DNA of 35,710 bases from Candidatus Tectomicrobia bacterium (GTDB lineage: Bacteria; UBA8248): positions 1 through 35,710 of the forward strand of contig JACPUR010000039.1 of assembly GCA_016192135.1 (NCBI GenBank). Direction: 5' to 3'. The notes beneath the pieces are model-generated. The model saw only the letters and a list, made by a program, of their open reading frames with translations, had not been told where the DNA came from and ran no database searches. The position numbers and the translations under genes are program-made. Below, one piece after another: positions 1-7,181 of the stretch. How positions within the stretch are numbered: position 1 is the stretch's first letter; each line of letters opens with the position of its first letter.

Positions 1-35
1 AAAGCTGACCCGCAGCGGCCTTTCTTTTTTGAAGT
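1..35 (+). terminator. Right half of a terminator hairpin cut by the window edge
   Basis: The first 30 bases (CCCGCAGCGGCC followed by TTTCTTTTTT) match, with one difference, the descending arm and T-tract of the hairpin at 122-175. The ascending arm would lie left of the window. I infer that another copy of this intergenic unit, possibly behind another porin paralog, sits just upstream. Confidence 0.5.
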
Positions 36-121
36 GCGTCCAGCGAGGCGCGGACATTCAGGCGGGAGGCCAGGCCCCCCCGAGGGGCGGCTTTCAGAAG
101 CTCGGAGCCGGGAAAAACGGG

Positions 122-175
122 GAAGGCCGTGCGGGCCTTTGTAAAGCTGACCCGCATCGGCCTTTCTTTTTTTTG
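122..175 (+). terminator. Rho-independent terminator or attenuator upstream of porin 1
   Basis: AAGGCCGTGCGGG (ascending) pairs with CCCGCATCGGCCTT (descending) with one bulged base, and is followed directly by an unbroken run of T. It lies about 150 nt before the porin 1 start. It could end a transcript entering from the left or act as an attenuator in the porin leader. The rest of 36-326 is GC-rich leader in which I see no gene. Confidence 0.6.
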
Positions 176-268
176 GGCCCGCGCGCGGCCCGGGCAGGGG
201 TGAGAATTCATCCGGCCGGGACGAGCGCCCAACCAGGGAGGACCTGCAGGAGCACGCTGGCAAGGCCA

Positions 269-284
269 CAACCGCGTCTCTTCC
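269..284 (+). repeat. 5' arm of the porin 1 flanking inverted repeat
   Basis: This 16-nt segment is the perfect reverse complement of 1694-1709, just behind the porin 1 stop codon. The arms lie about 1.4 kb apart and bracket the gene. The same arrangement, with compensating base changes, surrounds porin 2. Confidence 0.75.
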
Positions 285-326
285 ATGAAGACGGAAATGA
301 CAGGAATTTCTTGAGGAGAAGACAAA

Positions 327-1661
327 ATGAGGAAATACCTTTTGGCTTTGGCGGTTGCCCTCCTGGCGGCCAGCCTGGCGGCTCCCTCCTACGCCGCCGA
401 CTTCAAGTACACAGGCATCTTCCGAATCCGGGGCATCACGGCGGAAGACCTGGACCGCAACGAGAACCTCCACGACGGGTTCCAGTACTATGACGCGCTC
501 GTCCGGCCCCGCTTCACCGCCACCTCCGAAGGCGGCCGGATCTGGGCCATCTACGAGCTTGACTACAATTCAGGCCTCGGCGGCGTGGGCTCCGGCGGCG
601 CCAACCACCTGTTCGGCAGCACCACCGGCGACGCCGTGGCCGCGGTCAACCGCTGGCTCATCGACTTCGCCGTCCCCGGCACCACCCTCAGGGCGCGCGT
701 CGGCCGCACCGACTACACCGACCCCACGTCGGAGATCTTCGACAGCAACGGCCTCCACCGGCAGGACGGCCTGGCCCTCTACGGCCGGCTCTTCGGCCCG
801 GTCAGCCTGAGCGTCTTCACCGTCAAGCTCAGCGAGGGCCTGACGGCCGCCACCGATTCGGACAACTACTACCTCGCCCTCAAGTGGCAGGCGGCGCCCC
901 AGATCGCCATCACCCCCTGGTTCGGCGTCTCCCGCCGCAACGGGACCACCGCCGCGACCGACTATTCGCGGTACTACTACGCCCTCCACGGCCAGGCCAA
1001 GCTGGGCATCCTGGACCTTGAGCTCCAGGGCATCTACGAGAACGGGACCCACGCCGAGAACGGAGGCGTCGGCGGGCGGGACATCGACCTCGACGCCTAC
1101 GCCCTCCTGCTCCGCAGCTGGTTGACGTTCGGGAAGCTGAAGCTCGGCTTCTACCTCACCTGGCTTTCGGGTGAGGACAACCCGGACAACAACGACTTCG
1201 AGGGGTTCGTGTTCCCCACCCAGGCCGGCGCCCTCGACATCCCGAACATCATCACCGGCGTCCGGTACTCCACCATCACCCGGGCCCAGACGGGCGCCAC
1301 GGGCAACAACCTGTCCAGCGCCTCGGGCATCGGCACGGGCACCTGCACTCAGGCAAGCTGCCGGGCCAACGGCCTGCTCGTCCCCGAGCTCCTGGCGGTG
1401 TTCCAGGTCACCCCGGCCCTCGACATCGTGGGGAACATCTCATACGTCGAGTCGGCGGAGAAGATCACCAGCGACGGCTTCACGAACGACAAGGATGTCG
1501 GCTGGGTGTTCGAGGCCGGGCTCAAGTGGAAGATATACAAGCAGCTCGCCCTGTGGGGGTTCGGCTCCTACCTCTCCGCGGGCGACTACGGCAAGATAGA
1601 GGGCGGCAGGGCTCCGGACGATGCGTGGGCCCTCTATTACGAGCTGCGCCACACTTGGTAG
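327..1661 (+). CDS. Porin-like outer-membrane beta-barrel protein, copy 1
   Basis: The 444-residue product probably forms an outer-membrane beta-barrel channel; its substrate cannot be told from sequence. Residues 1-23 are a clear signal peptide (basic MRK, hydrophobic core, SYA|AD cleavage). The mature part alternates short polar and aromatic strands (YYYALHGQAKLGILDLELQGIY, in pieces) and ends in aromatic Trp after RHT, the usual recognition signal for barrel assembly. The start is supported by GAGGAG at 313-318. The product is strongly similar over its whole length to the next gene, most of all in the first 200 residues, so the two are tandem duplicates. It carries an extra pair of Cys (near 338-343, CTQASC) that copy 2 lacks. 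Family assignment rests on these features only; no specific porin family is claimed. Confidence 0.8.
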   Translation: MRKYLLALAVALLAASLAAPSYAADFKYTGIFRIRGITAEDLDRNENLHDGFQYYDALVRPRFTATSEGGRIWAIYELDYNSGLGGVGSGGANHLFGSTTGDAVAAVNRWLIDFAVPGTTLRARVGRTDYTDPTSEIFDSNGLHRQDGLALYGRLFGPVSLSVFTVKLSEGLTAATDSDNYYLALKWQAAPQIAITPWFGVSRRNGTTAATDYSRYYYALHGQAKLGILDLELQGIYENGTHAENGGVGGRDIDLDAYALLLRSWLTFGKLKLGFYLTWLSGEDNPDNNDFEGFVFPTQAGALDIPNIITGVRYSTITRAQTGATGNNLSSASGIGTGTCTQASCRANGLLVPELLAVFQVTPALDIVGNISYVESAEKITSDGFTNDKDVGWVFEAGLKWKIYKQLALWGFGSYLSAGDYGKIEGGRAPDDAWALYYELRHTW

Positions 1662-1693
1662 ACGACACATAAGCGCCTAGATTCCGGCGCATC

Positions 1694-1709
1694 GGAAGAG
1701 ACGCGGTTG
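1694..1709 (+). repeat. 3' arm of the porin 1 flanking inverted repeat
   Basis: Perfect 16-nt reverse complement of 269-284. It lies between the porin 1 stop and the terminator, and its last base is the first base of the terminator stem. In the mRNA the 5' and 3' untranslated regions could pair through it. Confidence 0.75.
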
Positions 1710-1745
1710 CCGGGGGGCCTTGGGGGCCCCCCGGCTTTTCTTTTT
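1709..1745 (+). terminator. Terminator of porin 1
   Basis: GCCGGGGGG (1709-1717) pairs perfectly with CCCCCCGGC (1727-1735), extended inward by CC/GG, and is followed by a T-rich tract with one C. The hairpin is almost identical to the one behind porin 2. Confidence 0.9.
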
Positions 1746-1800
1746 CAGTACATTTTCCAGCACATTTCGCTTAAATTTCGCATGCGGGAATTCTTTCCCA

Positions 1801-1830
1801 TTGACACGTAAACCCGATATGAACTACTTA
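1801..1830 (+). promoter_or_regulatory. Candidate sigma-70 promoter for the spacer transcript and porin 2
   Basis: A perfect TTGACA (1801-1806) is followed after 18 nt by TACTTA (1825-1830), inside the only AT-rich patch of the spacer. Transcription would start near 1837 and run through the hairpin region towards porin 2. The -10 box is only a fair match. Confidence 0.45.
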
Positions 1831-1901
1831 TTTCCATAGAATTTCAAAATTGAACGGAATGAAGCTCCAGGGGGACGCCCCTGCGAGGCTTTAAAAAACA
1901 A

Positions 1902-1958
1902 GGGGAAAGGCCGTGCGGGGCCTTTGGGTATCCCGCGTGCCTTTCCCTTTTTGTTTTT
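1902..1958 (+). terminator. Terminator or attenuator in the porin spacer
   Basis: GGGAAAGGC (1903-1911) pairs perfectly with GCCTTTCCC (1939-1947), with an inner GCGGG/CCCGC, and is followed by TTTTTGTTTTT. The motif AAAGGCCGTGCGGG-CCTTTG also occurs in the hairpin at 122-175, so the two are related copies. Confidence 0.6.
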
Positions 1959-2252
1959 GGCGGGCCGATGAAACCGGCTGAGCGATGAAGCGGGGACGCC
2001 CGCTTCTTGGCGAAGGGAAGGGTTGCTTGGGGCCGCACCCTCGGCGGCTCTTCTCTTCGCCTCTGATTCCCATGCGGTTTCCGGGGCACTACCCATACGG
2101 AAACCGGCGGAGCGGCGGGGCCCTAGGGCCCCGCCCTCCGCGGGGAAGGCTGCCGGGGGCCGCACACCCCCTGAGCCTTCCCCGGGCGAGGCAGGATGTC
2201 CGGTCCGCGCGAGCGGTCGGAGAAGCGGGACGGTTGCAGCCGTCCCTGACCG

Positions 2253-2293
2253 AAAGGGCCGTGCGGGGCTCAGCGCCCCCATGGCCCTTTTTT
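2253..2293 (+). terminator. Second terminator-like hairpin before porin 2
   Basis: AAAGGGCC (2253-2260) pairs with GGCCCTTT (2283-2290), enclosing GGGGC/GCCCC, and runs into six T. It lies about 130 nt before the porin 2 start, so any transcript from 1837 must pass two terminator-like structures. That fits attenuation. Confidence 0.5.
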
Positions 2294-2368
2294 CGTGGAG
2301 CCGTGGTGGGATTCCGCCCCTGGAGAGGAGGAGAACCGGCACACAATTTCCTAATCGAAGCAACGACT

Positions 2369-2380
2369 GCGTCTCTTCTG
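2369..2380 (+). repeat. 5' arm of the porin 2 flanking inverted repeat
   Basis: GCGTCTCTTCTG is the exact reverse complement of 3803-3814 behind porin 2. It occupies the same place as 269-284 does before porin 1 but ends CTTCTG rather than CTTCC, and the 3' arm differs to match. Confidence 0.7.
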
Positions 2381-2421
2381 CCCCAGCAACAACGGAAATG
2401 CATTCACAGGAGAGCAAACCT

Positions 2422-3771
2422 ATGCGGAAATACCTGCTGGCCCTGGCCGCGGGCGTGCTCGCGGCCAGCCTGGCGGCTCCCTCCTACGCCGCCGACTTCA
2501 AGTACACGGGCATCTTCCGCCTGCGCGGCATCACGACGGAAGACCTCGACCGCAACGAGAACACCCACGACGGCAGCCAGTACATGGACGCCCTCGTGCG
2601 GCCCCGCTTCACCGCCACCTCCGAGGGCGGGCGGCTGTGGGCCATCTACGAGCTCGACTACAGCGACGGCAACCACGTCTTCGGCTCGACGACCGCGGAC
2701 ACCACGACCGCCGTCAACCGCTGGCTGATCGACTTCGCCGTCCCCGGCACCACCCTCAGGGCGCGGGTCGGCCGCACCGACTACACCGATCCGACCGGCG
2801 AGATCTTCGACACCATCGGCGTCCACCGGCAGGACGGCCTGGCCCTCTACGGCCGGCTCTTCGGCCCGGTCTCGCTGAGCGCCTTCACCGTCAAGCTCAG
2901 CGAGGGCGTCACGGCGGCCACCGACGCCGACAACCATTACCTGGCCCTCAAGTGGCAGGCGGCGCCCCAGATCGCCATCACCCCCTGGGTCGCCAACTCG
3001 CGGCGCAACGGCGCCACCAACACCACCGACTTCGACCTCTTTTACTTCGCCCTGCACGGCCAGGCCAAGCTGGGCATCCTGGACCTCGAGGTCCAGGGCA
3101 TCTACGAGGACGGCACGTCCGCCGAGGTGACCGGAGCCGGCCGGGCGGCGGGCCTCAAGAGCGTGGACATCGAGGCCTACGCCCTGATGATCCGCAGCTG
3201 GCTCACCTTCGGCCGGCTGAAGGTCGGCTTCTACTACACCTACCTCTCGGGCGACGACGACCCGGTCGCGGCCACGGGCAACACCCAGCAGCAGCCCGAC
3301 AACGAGCTGAACCGGTTCGTGTTCCCGAACTCGGCCGGCTATCTCGAGGGCCCGAACATCCTGACGGGCCGCCGCTTCTCTACCATCACCACCAACAACC
3401 CGGGCCTGGGGACGGGCAACATCGTCTCGAACCGCACGGGCACGGGCGACGGCCGCAACACGCAGCTGAACGGCATCAACATGCCCGAGATCCTCGCCAA
3501 GTACCAGGTGACGCCCGCCTTGCAGGTCGAGGGCGGCGTCTCGCTCATCTACTCGGCGGAGAAGGCGCCCCAGGTCGGCGCCGCCACCTTCGTGAGCGAC
3601 AAGCTCTACGGCACGGCGGTCGAGCTGGGCTTCCGCTGGAACATCTACAAGCAGCTCGCGCTGTGGGTGCAGGGCTCCTACCTGTTTGCCGGCGACTACG
3701 GCCAGCCGACCGGCGCCAGCGGATGGGACGACAGCTGGGCGGTGTACTACGAGTTCCGCCACACCTGGTAG
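2422..3771 (+). CDS. Porin-like outer-membrane beta-barrel protein, copy 2
   Basis: The 449-residue product is a paralog of the preceding gene and probably also an outer-membrane channel. The start at 2422 is chosen because AGGAG lies 9 nt upstream (2407-2411) and because it begins the signal peptide MRKYLLALAAG, which is cleaved after SYA near residue 23. The reading frame stays open further upstream, but that part runs through the hairpin spacer. The C-terminus EFRHTW ends in the aromatic residue expected of barrel proteins. Codons 13-40 are almost base-for-base the same as in copy 1, which suggests recent duplication or gene conversion. The middle has diverged, with an inserted loop around VAATGNTQQQPDNE and no Cys pair. 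It is probably expressed from its own leader and ends at its own terminator. Confidence 0.8.
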   Translation: MRKYLLALAAGVLAASLAAPSYAADFKYTGIFRLRGITTEDLDRNENTHDGSQYMDALVRPRFTATSEGGRLWAIYELDYSDGNHVFGSTTADTTTAVNRWLIDFAVPGTTLRARVGRTDYTDPTGEIFDTIGVHRQDGLALYGRLFGPVSLSAFTVKLSEGVTAATDADNHYLALKWQAAPQIAITPWVANSRRNGATNTTDFDLFYFALHGQAKLGILDLEVQGIYEDGTSAEVTGAGRAAGLKSVDIEAYALMIRSWLTFGRLKVGFYYTYLSGDDDPVAATGNTQQQPDNELNRFVFPNSAGYLEGPNILTGRRFSTITTNNPGLGTGNIVSNRTGTGDGRNTQLNGINMPEILAKYQVTPALQVEGGVSLIYSAEKAPQVGAATFVSDKLYGTAVELGFRWNIYKQLALWVQGSYLFAGDYGQPTGASGWDDSWAVYYEFRHTW

Positions 3772-3802
3772 GCGTCACGTGAACGCGTAACACATCTGCG
3801 CA

Positions 3803-3814
3803 CAGAAGAGACGC
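3803..3814 (+). repeat. 3' arm of the porin 2 flanking inverted repeat
   Basis: CAGAAGAGACGC is the reverse complement of 2369-2380. In RNA the pairing extends by a U-G wobble and a C-G pair (2368/3815, 2367/3816). It sits immediately before the terminator, as in copy 1. Confidence 0.7.
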
Positions 3815-3818
3815 GGAT

Positions 3819-3853
3819 GCCGGGGGGCCTTGGGGGCCCCCCGGCTTTTTTTT
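3819..3853 (+). terminator. Terminator of porin 2
   Basis: GCCGGGGGG pairs with CCCCCCGGC and is followed by eight T. The stem and loop are identical to the terminator at 1709-1745. Confidence 0.9.
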
Positions 3854-3862
3854 ATGCGAACC

Positions 3863-3890
3863 GTAGGGGCGTATTGCAATACGCCCCTAC
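3863..3890. repeat. 28-nt GTAG palindrome, core TATTGCAATA
   Basis: Perfect palindrome: GTAGGGGCG, core, CGCCCCTAC. One of nine well-preserved members of a dispersed family in this window. A 5' GTAG followed by a hairpin is the layout of REP sequences handled by RAYT transposases; that link is inference. Confidence 0.9.
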
Positions 3891-3919
3891 TTAAGGATGT
3901 TCTCCATCTTGCTGGTGCG

Positions 3920-4013
3920 GCCTTTCCCCCTCCCTCCGGGAGGGGGTAGGGGGAGGGAAACACCCCTCTGGGCCTCCCCCACCCCGACCCTCCCCCGGAG
4001 GGGGAGGGGAAAA
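3920..4013. repeat. Two CCCTC/GAGGG hairpin repeats
   Basis: Two adjacent imperfect palindromes of pyrimidine-rich then purine-rich sequence (3922-3958 and 3973-4012), each centred on CCGG. Similar units recur at 4146-4172, 13690-13818, 14655-14710 and 20893-20982. They look like a common dispersed intergenic repeat with no coding content. Confidence 0.6.
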
Positions 4014-4062
4014 GCAGCAAGGCGGCCTTCCATCCTCTTCACACAAACGACAACATCTCCCC

Positions 4063-4090
4063 GTAGGCGCGCACTACAATACGCCCCTCT
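4063..4090. repeat. Decayed copy of the GTAG palindrome
   Basis: Same 28-nt length as the intact elements. The right half is nearly that of 3863-3890 (ACAATACGCCCCT), but the left arm has mutated so that pairing is partly lost. Nearby bases 4146-4172 hold another CCCTC/GAGGG hairpin. No gene is seen in 3772-4217. Confidence 0.6.
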
Positions 4091-4217
4091 GTAGAGAGAA
4101 TGATTCCAATCAGGGGCCGCCCCCCCCGCCCCCGGGCGGAAATCACCCCCCCTCGCCTCCCCTTGCCAAGGGGGGGATGAGGGGGGTCAGTCCCTTGCCG
4201 GGGAGGATGGGGAGGGC

Positions 4218-5372
4218 TCAGGCCTTGGAACGGGCATGCAGCTTTCTGTTCATCCGCGCCGCCAGCCGCTCGTCGTCGGCGAGCTGGCCGCAGGCGGCGC
4301 GGATGGGGAGCCCCTTGCTCTGGCGGACGGTGGCGGTGAAGCCGGCCCGGACGAGCTCCCGCCGGAAGGCCTCCACCCGCTCCGGGGAGGGCCGCTCGAA
4401 GAGGGCCCCGGGAAAGGGGTTCCAGGGCAGCAGGTTTATCTTGCACCGGACGCCCCGCAGGAGGCGGGCCAGCCGCCGGGCGTCCTCGGCGGAATCGTTC
4501 ACCCCCTGGAGGAGGACGTACTCGAAGGTGACCCGCCGCCGCTCCGGGATGGGGAGCTCCCGGCAGGCGCGCAGCAGGGCGTCGAGGTTCCACTTGCGGT
4601 TGACGGGGACGAGCCGGCCCCGGGTGGCGTCGTCGGCCGCGTGGAGGGAGACGGCGAGCCCCACGCCGGGGACGGCGCGGGCGAACTCCGCGAGGCGGGG
4701 GGCGATGCCCACCGTCGAGACCGTGAGCCGCCGGGCGGAGACGCCGCCGGCCCGGGGGTGGATGAGGATGCGGGCGGCCGTCGCCGAGGGCCCGAAGTTC
4801 TCGAGGGGCTCCCCCATCCCCATGAAGACGATGTTGTGGAAGCGCTCCCTGGGCGGGAGGTCCCGCCGGGCGGCCAGGAACTGCTCGGCGATCTCGCCCG
4901 CCGAGAGGTCGCGCACCAGGCCCATCCGCCCCGTCAGGCAAAAAGCGCACCCCATGGCGCAGCCCGCCTGGGTCGAGAGGCACAGGGCCCAGCGCACGGG
5001 CCCCTCGGCCCGGGGCATGGGAATCTTGACGCTCTCGATCCGGGCCCCGCCCGAGAGCTCCCAGGCGTACTTCCGGGTGCCGTCCGGTGCCTCCTCGGCC
5101 CGTCCGGGCGAGAAGAAGCCCACGCGGGCCCGCTCCGCCAGCTTCGCGCGGAACTCCCTCGAGAGGTCCGTCATCCGCTCGAAATCGCACTCGCCCCGGC
5201 CGTAGATCCAGGCGCAGAGCTGCCGCCCCCGGTAAGGGAGCTCCCCCAGCTCCTCGCAGAGGGCGGAAAGCCCGGCCTCCTCCATCCCCTTGAGGTCCAC
5301 CCGGGCCGGGTCCAGGCGCCGGTCGGGAGGATCGGGGGGAAGAAGGCGGGAAACGCCGCGTTCGGTCGTCAT
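4218..5372 (-). CDS. rlmN: 23S rRNA (adenine2503-C2)-methyltransferase RlmN
   Basis: Radical-SAM enzyme that methylates C2 of A2503 in 23S rRNA (the family also acts on tRNA A37), in the cytoplasm. At 384 residues it has the normal family length. The radical-SAM cluster motif CxxxCxxC is at C138, C142 and C145. The two further catalytic cysteines are visible: C131 in LCLSTQ, seven residues before the motif, and C361 in the conserved AACGQL near the C-terminus. The N-terminal helical domain with YRGRQLCAWIY is also typical. I use ATG 5372 (MTTERG); the frame stays open upstream, but that part overlaps the divergent promoter region. It is divergent from the HAD gene, with a perfect inverted repeat between them. 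Homology is clear and no key residue is missing. Confidence 0.96.
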   Translation of the reverse strand: MTTERGVSRLLPPDPPDRRLDPARVDLKGMEEAGLSALCEELGELPYRGRQLCAWIYGRGECDFERMTDLSREFRAKLAERARVGFFSPGRAEEAPDGTRKYAWELSGGARIESVKIPMPRAEGPVRWALCLSTQAGCAMGCAFCLTGRMGLVRDLSAGEIAEQFLAARRDLPPRERFHNIVFMGMGEPLENFGPSATAARILIHPRAGGVSARRLTVSTVGIAPRLAEFARAVPGVGLAVSLHAADDATRGRLVPVNRKWNLDALLRACRELPIPERRRVTFEYVLLQGVNDSAEDARRLARLLRGVRCKINLLPWNPFPGALFERPSPERVEAFRRELVRAGFTATVRQSKGLPIRAACGQLADDERLAARMNRKLHARSKA

Positions 5373-5420
5373 CGGCTCGCCATGTCCACCGGCTTGGTGT
5401 ATGGTTCGGCGGCTTTCACC

Positions 5421-5445
5421 GGAGCGATCATAGCATGATCGCTCC
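5421..5445. promoter_or_regulatory. Perfect inverted repeat over an extended -10 in the rlmN/HAD divergent region
   Basis: GGAGCGATCA (5421-5430), a 5-nt spacer, then TGATCGCTCC (5436-5445). On the minus strand it includes TG-C-TATGAT (TATGAT at 5432-5427), a good extended -10 for rlmN, with a start point near 5420. The symmetry and position suit a repressor operator; it could also be a short hairpin in the rlmN leader. Confidence 0.45.
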
Positions 5446-5466
5446 CGCCGCCCGGCTCCGGGAGGA

Positions 5467-6114
5467 ATGCCCCCGCTCATGCCCCCGCGCGCCATCCTGT
5501 TCGACCACGACGGCACCCTGGTGGACAGCTACCCGGGCATCGCCCTTTGCATGCGCCTCACCTGCCGGGATCTCGGGAAGCCCGAGATGACGGACGAGGA
5601 GGTGTCCGCCTCCATCGGCCCCACCCTGGAGGATCGCTTCACCGAACTCTGGGGGGGGGAGACGGCCCGGGAGGCGGCCCGGATCTACCGCGCCCACTAC
5701 GCCGTCCATTTCCTCTCGGGCACCCGGCTCCTCGATGGGGTGAAATGCACCCTGGAGGCCCTGGAGGCCCGGGGGGTCCCCATGGCCTGCGTCACCAACA
5801 AGTCCTGGAACTACTGCGTCCGCCAGCTCGAGCACTTCGGCCTCCACGAACGGATGAAGGTCGTGTACGGGAACCTCCAGGGCTTTCCCCCCAAGCCGGA
5901 CCCGGCCATGGCCCTGGCCGCACTGGAGGTGCTGGGGGTGCCCCCCGAGGAAGCCGTCCTTGTGGGAGACACCGCAATCGACGTGCGTACGGCCCATGCG
6001 GCGGGGGTCCAGGCGTGGGTGGTCCCGAGCGAATACACCTCAATTGAGTCGATTGAGCGGGCCAAACCCCACAAGATATTGAAAAATTTCAAAAAAATTC
6101 TACAATATATATAA
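5467..6114 (+). CDS. HAD-family phosphatase, phosphoglycolate phosphatase-like
   Basis: A cytoplasmic haloacid-dehalogenase hydrolase, 215 residues, probably hydrolysing a small phosphomonoester such as 2-phosphoglycolate. All four HAD motifs are present: DHDGT with nucleophile D13 and D15, T110 in CVTNK, K143 in PPKPDP, and VGDTAID with D168 and D172. The helical cap lies between residues about 20 and 90. GGAGG lies only 2 nt before ATG 5467 and 14 nt before a second in-frame ATG at 5479, so the exact start is uncertain. The last 20 codons are strikingly AT-rich and Lys/Ile-rich (KNFKKILQ), unlike the rest, as if the 3' end had been replaced. Substrate cannot be settled from sequence. Confidence 0.85.
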   Translation: MPPLMPPRAILFDHDGTLVDSYPGIALCMRLTCRDLGKPEMTDEEVSASIGPTLEDRFTELWGGETAREAARIYRAHYAVHFLSGTRLLDGVKCTLEALEARGVPMACVTNKSWNYCVRQLEHFGLHERMKVVYGNLQGFPPKPDPAMALAALEVLGVPPEEAVLVGDTAIDVRTAHAAGVQAWVVPSEYTSIESIERAKPHKILKNFKKILQYI

Positions 6115-6197
6115 ATAAACGAAGAATTTTGGGCCTTTGGGGTATGTCCCCAGGTTGCCCCTCCCCTTCCCATTGACTATCGTTCGTCTGCCCGGAA

Positions 6198-6214
6198 GGA
6201 GACACGGCGTCTCC
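6198..6214 (+). other. Short hairpin in the 6115-6347 intergenic region
   Basis: GGAGAC and GTCTCC flank a 5-nt loop. The 233-nt spacer starts AT-rich after the HAD stop and becomes GC-rich. I see no further gene, terminator or known riboswitch in it. Confidence 0.3.
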
Positions 6215-6347
6215 GGCGGGCAGGGCCGGGTGGCCCATCGGCCGGCCAGCCCAGCTTCCCCGGCAGCGCGCATGCCGCCTGATCGCCTGAACCGCCCGCG
6301 ACGGCCCGAGACGACACCGCAAGCTCAGACCACAGGGGAAGCTGGTC

Positions 6348-7181
6348 ATGGTGCTACTGTTGTGCCTGCTCATCGGCTTCTCGCTCCTTTACCTGGCCGT
6401 CCTCCTGGCTGAACTGACCCCGCTCCAGCGGATCCTGAAGGGTTCCGTCTGGGCCTGGCTGCGCCGGGGAGCCGCCCTGGGCGCGCTGCTGCCCTTTCTG
6501 TTCCTGACGCTGGCGGATTCGGGCCGGCGGAGTCCTCTTCCGCCGGATTCGGCCGAGGCCAGCCGGGAGGAAGCCCGCCTGGAGAGGGCCTCGGCGCCCC
6601 TCCTCCCCCTGGCGGCGCGCCAGGTTCCGGAGGCCTTCCCGGCTTTCGAGGAGGGCCAGGAGCCCGATCTCCACTGGCTCATCCACCATCATTCCGCCCG
6701 CTACGGCGTGGATCCTTTCCTGGTCCTGGCCGTGGTGCAGGAAGAGAGCCAGTTCGAGCCCCGCGCCGTCTCCTCCAAGGGGGCGATCGGCCTCATGCAG
6801 ATCACCCGGGAGACGGCCGAATACCTGGGCCTTCGGGATCCTTTCGACGTGGGGGAGAACATCGAGGGCGGCGTCCGCTACCTGCAGATGCTCCTGGAAC
6901 GGCACGACTGGGACCTCAGGCTGGCCCTCGCCTCCTACAACGCCGGCCCCACCAAGGTGGAGCGCTACGGGGGCATCCCCCCTTACCCCGAGACGGAGCG
7001 CTACATCGCCCGGGTGATGGCGCGGTACCGGAACCTGAAGCGGATGGCCGAGGTGTTCCGCCACAAGCGCCCCGTCTCCCCCCTGCTGGCCTTCATTCCG
7101 GCCAGGGAGAAGGACGCCCGGGAGGAGGCGCGCCCGGCCGGCGCGGCCCCGGCGCCCCCCCCGATCCGCCGGGGCCTCTGA
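6348..7181 (+). CDS. Membrane-anchored lytic transglycosylase (SLT domain)
   Basis: A murein-degrading lytic transglycosylase that cleaves the MurNAc-GlcNAc bond to form 1,6-anhydro ends, acting in the periplasm. Two hydrophobic segments (about residues 2-21 and 42-56) form an N-terminal membrane anchor, followed by a linker. The SLT domain (about 108-230) shows the catalytic Glu at E133 in QEESQF, the GLMQIT motif (148-153), ASYNAGP (195-201) and a closing YIARVMARYR. The tail is Ala/Pro-rich. The start is supported by AGGGGAA about 8 nt upstream. The two-helix anchor is unusual, since most relatives have a cleaved signal peptide or a lipobox. The gene stands alone, followed 100 nt later by the endonuclease III-like gene. 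Confidence 0.88.
   Translation: MVLLLCLLIGFSLLYLAVLLAELTPLQRILKGSVWAWLRRGAALGALLPFLFLTLADSGRRSPLPPDSAEASREEARLERASAPLLPLAARQVPEAFPAFEEGQEPDLHWLIHHHSARYGVDPFLVLAVVQEESQFEPRAVSSKGAIGLMQITRETAEYLGLRDPFDVGENIEGGVRYLQMLLERHDWDLRLALASYNAGPTKVERYGGIPPYPETERYIARVMARYRNLKRMAEVFRHKRPVSPLLAFIPAREKDAREEARPAGAAPAPPPIRRGL

Larger units (their letters stand above)
1837..2293 (+). ncRNA. Candidate structured leader or small RNA between the porins
   Basis: No convincing protein is encoded here. The stretch folds by eye into at least five consecutive strong hairpins: 1902-1958 (terminator-like), 2075-2106 (9-bp perfect stem with an inner GGG/CCC), 2108-2140 (22-nt perfect palindrome extended by CGGAG/CTCCG), 2141-2184 (11-bp stem with an inner GGGGG/CCCCC) and 2214-2252 (CGGTC/GACCG enclosing GGGACGG/CCGTCCC). 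A second terminator-like hairpin follows at 2253-2293. It does not match a riboswitch class I know. It could be a long regulated leader of porin 2, a free small RNA, or a nest of repeats. Confidence 0.4.

Noticed and set aside
29-493. A possible small gene before porin 1
   Set aside because: It runs through the terminator hairpin and into porin 1 in another phase, and has no ribosome-binding site or recognisable domain.
2404-3762. A 450-codon minus-strand frame opposite porin 2
   Set aside because: Low-complexity Val/Gly/Arg/Asp composition with no motif. It mirrors the porin codons.
6115-6347. A riboswitch before the lytic transglycosylase
   Set aside because: One short hairpin is present, but none of the conserved cores of riboswitch classes I know could be found.
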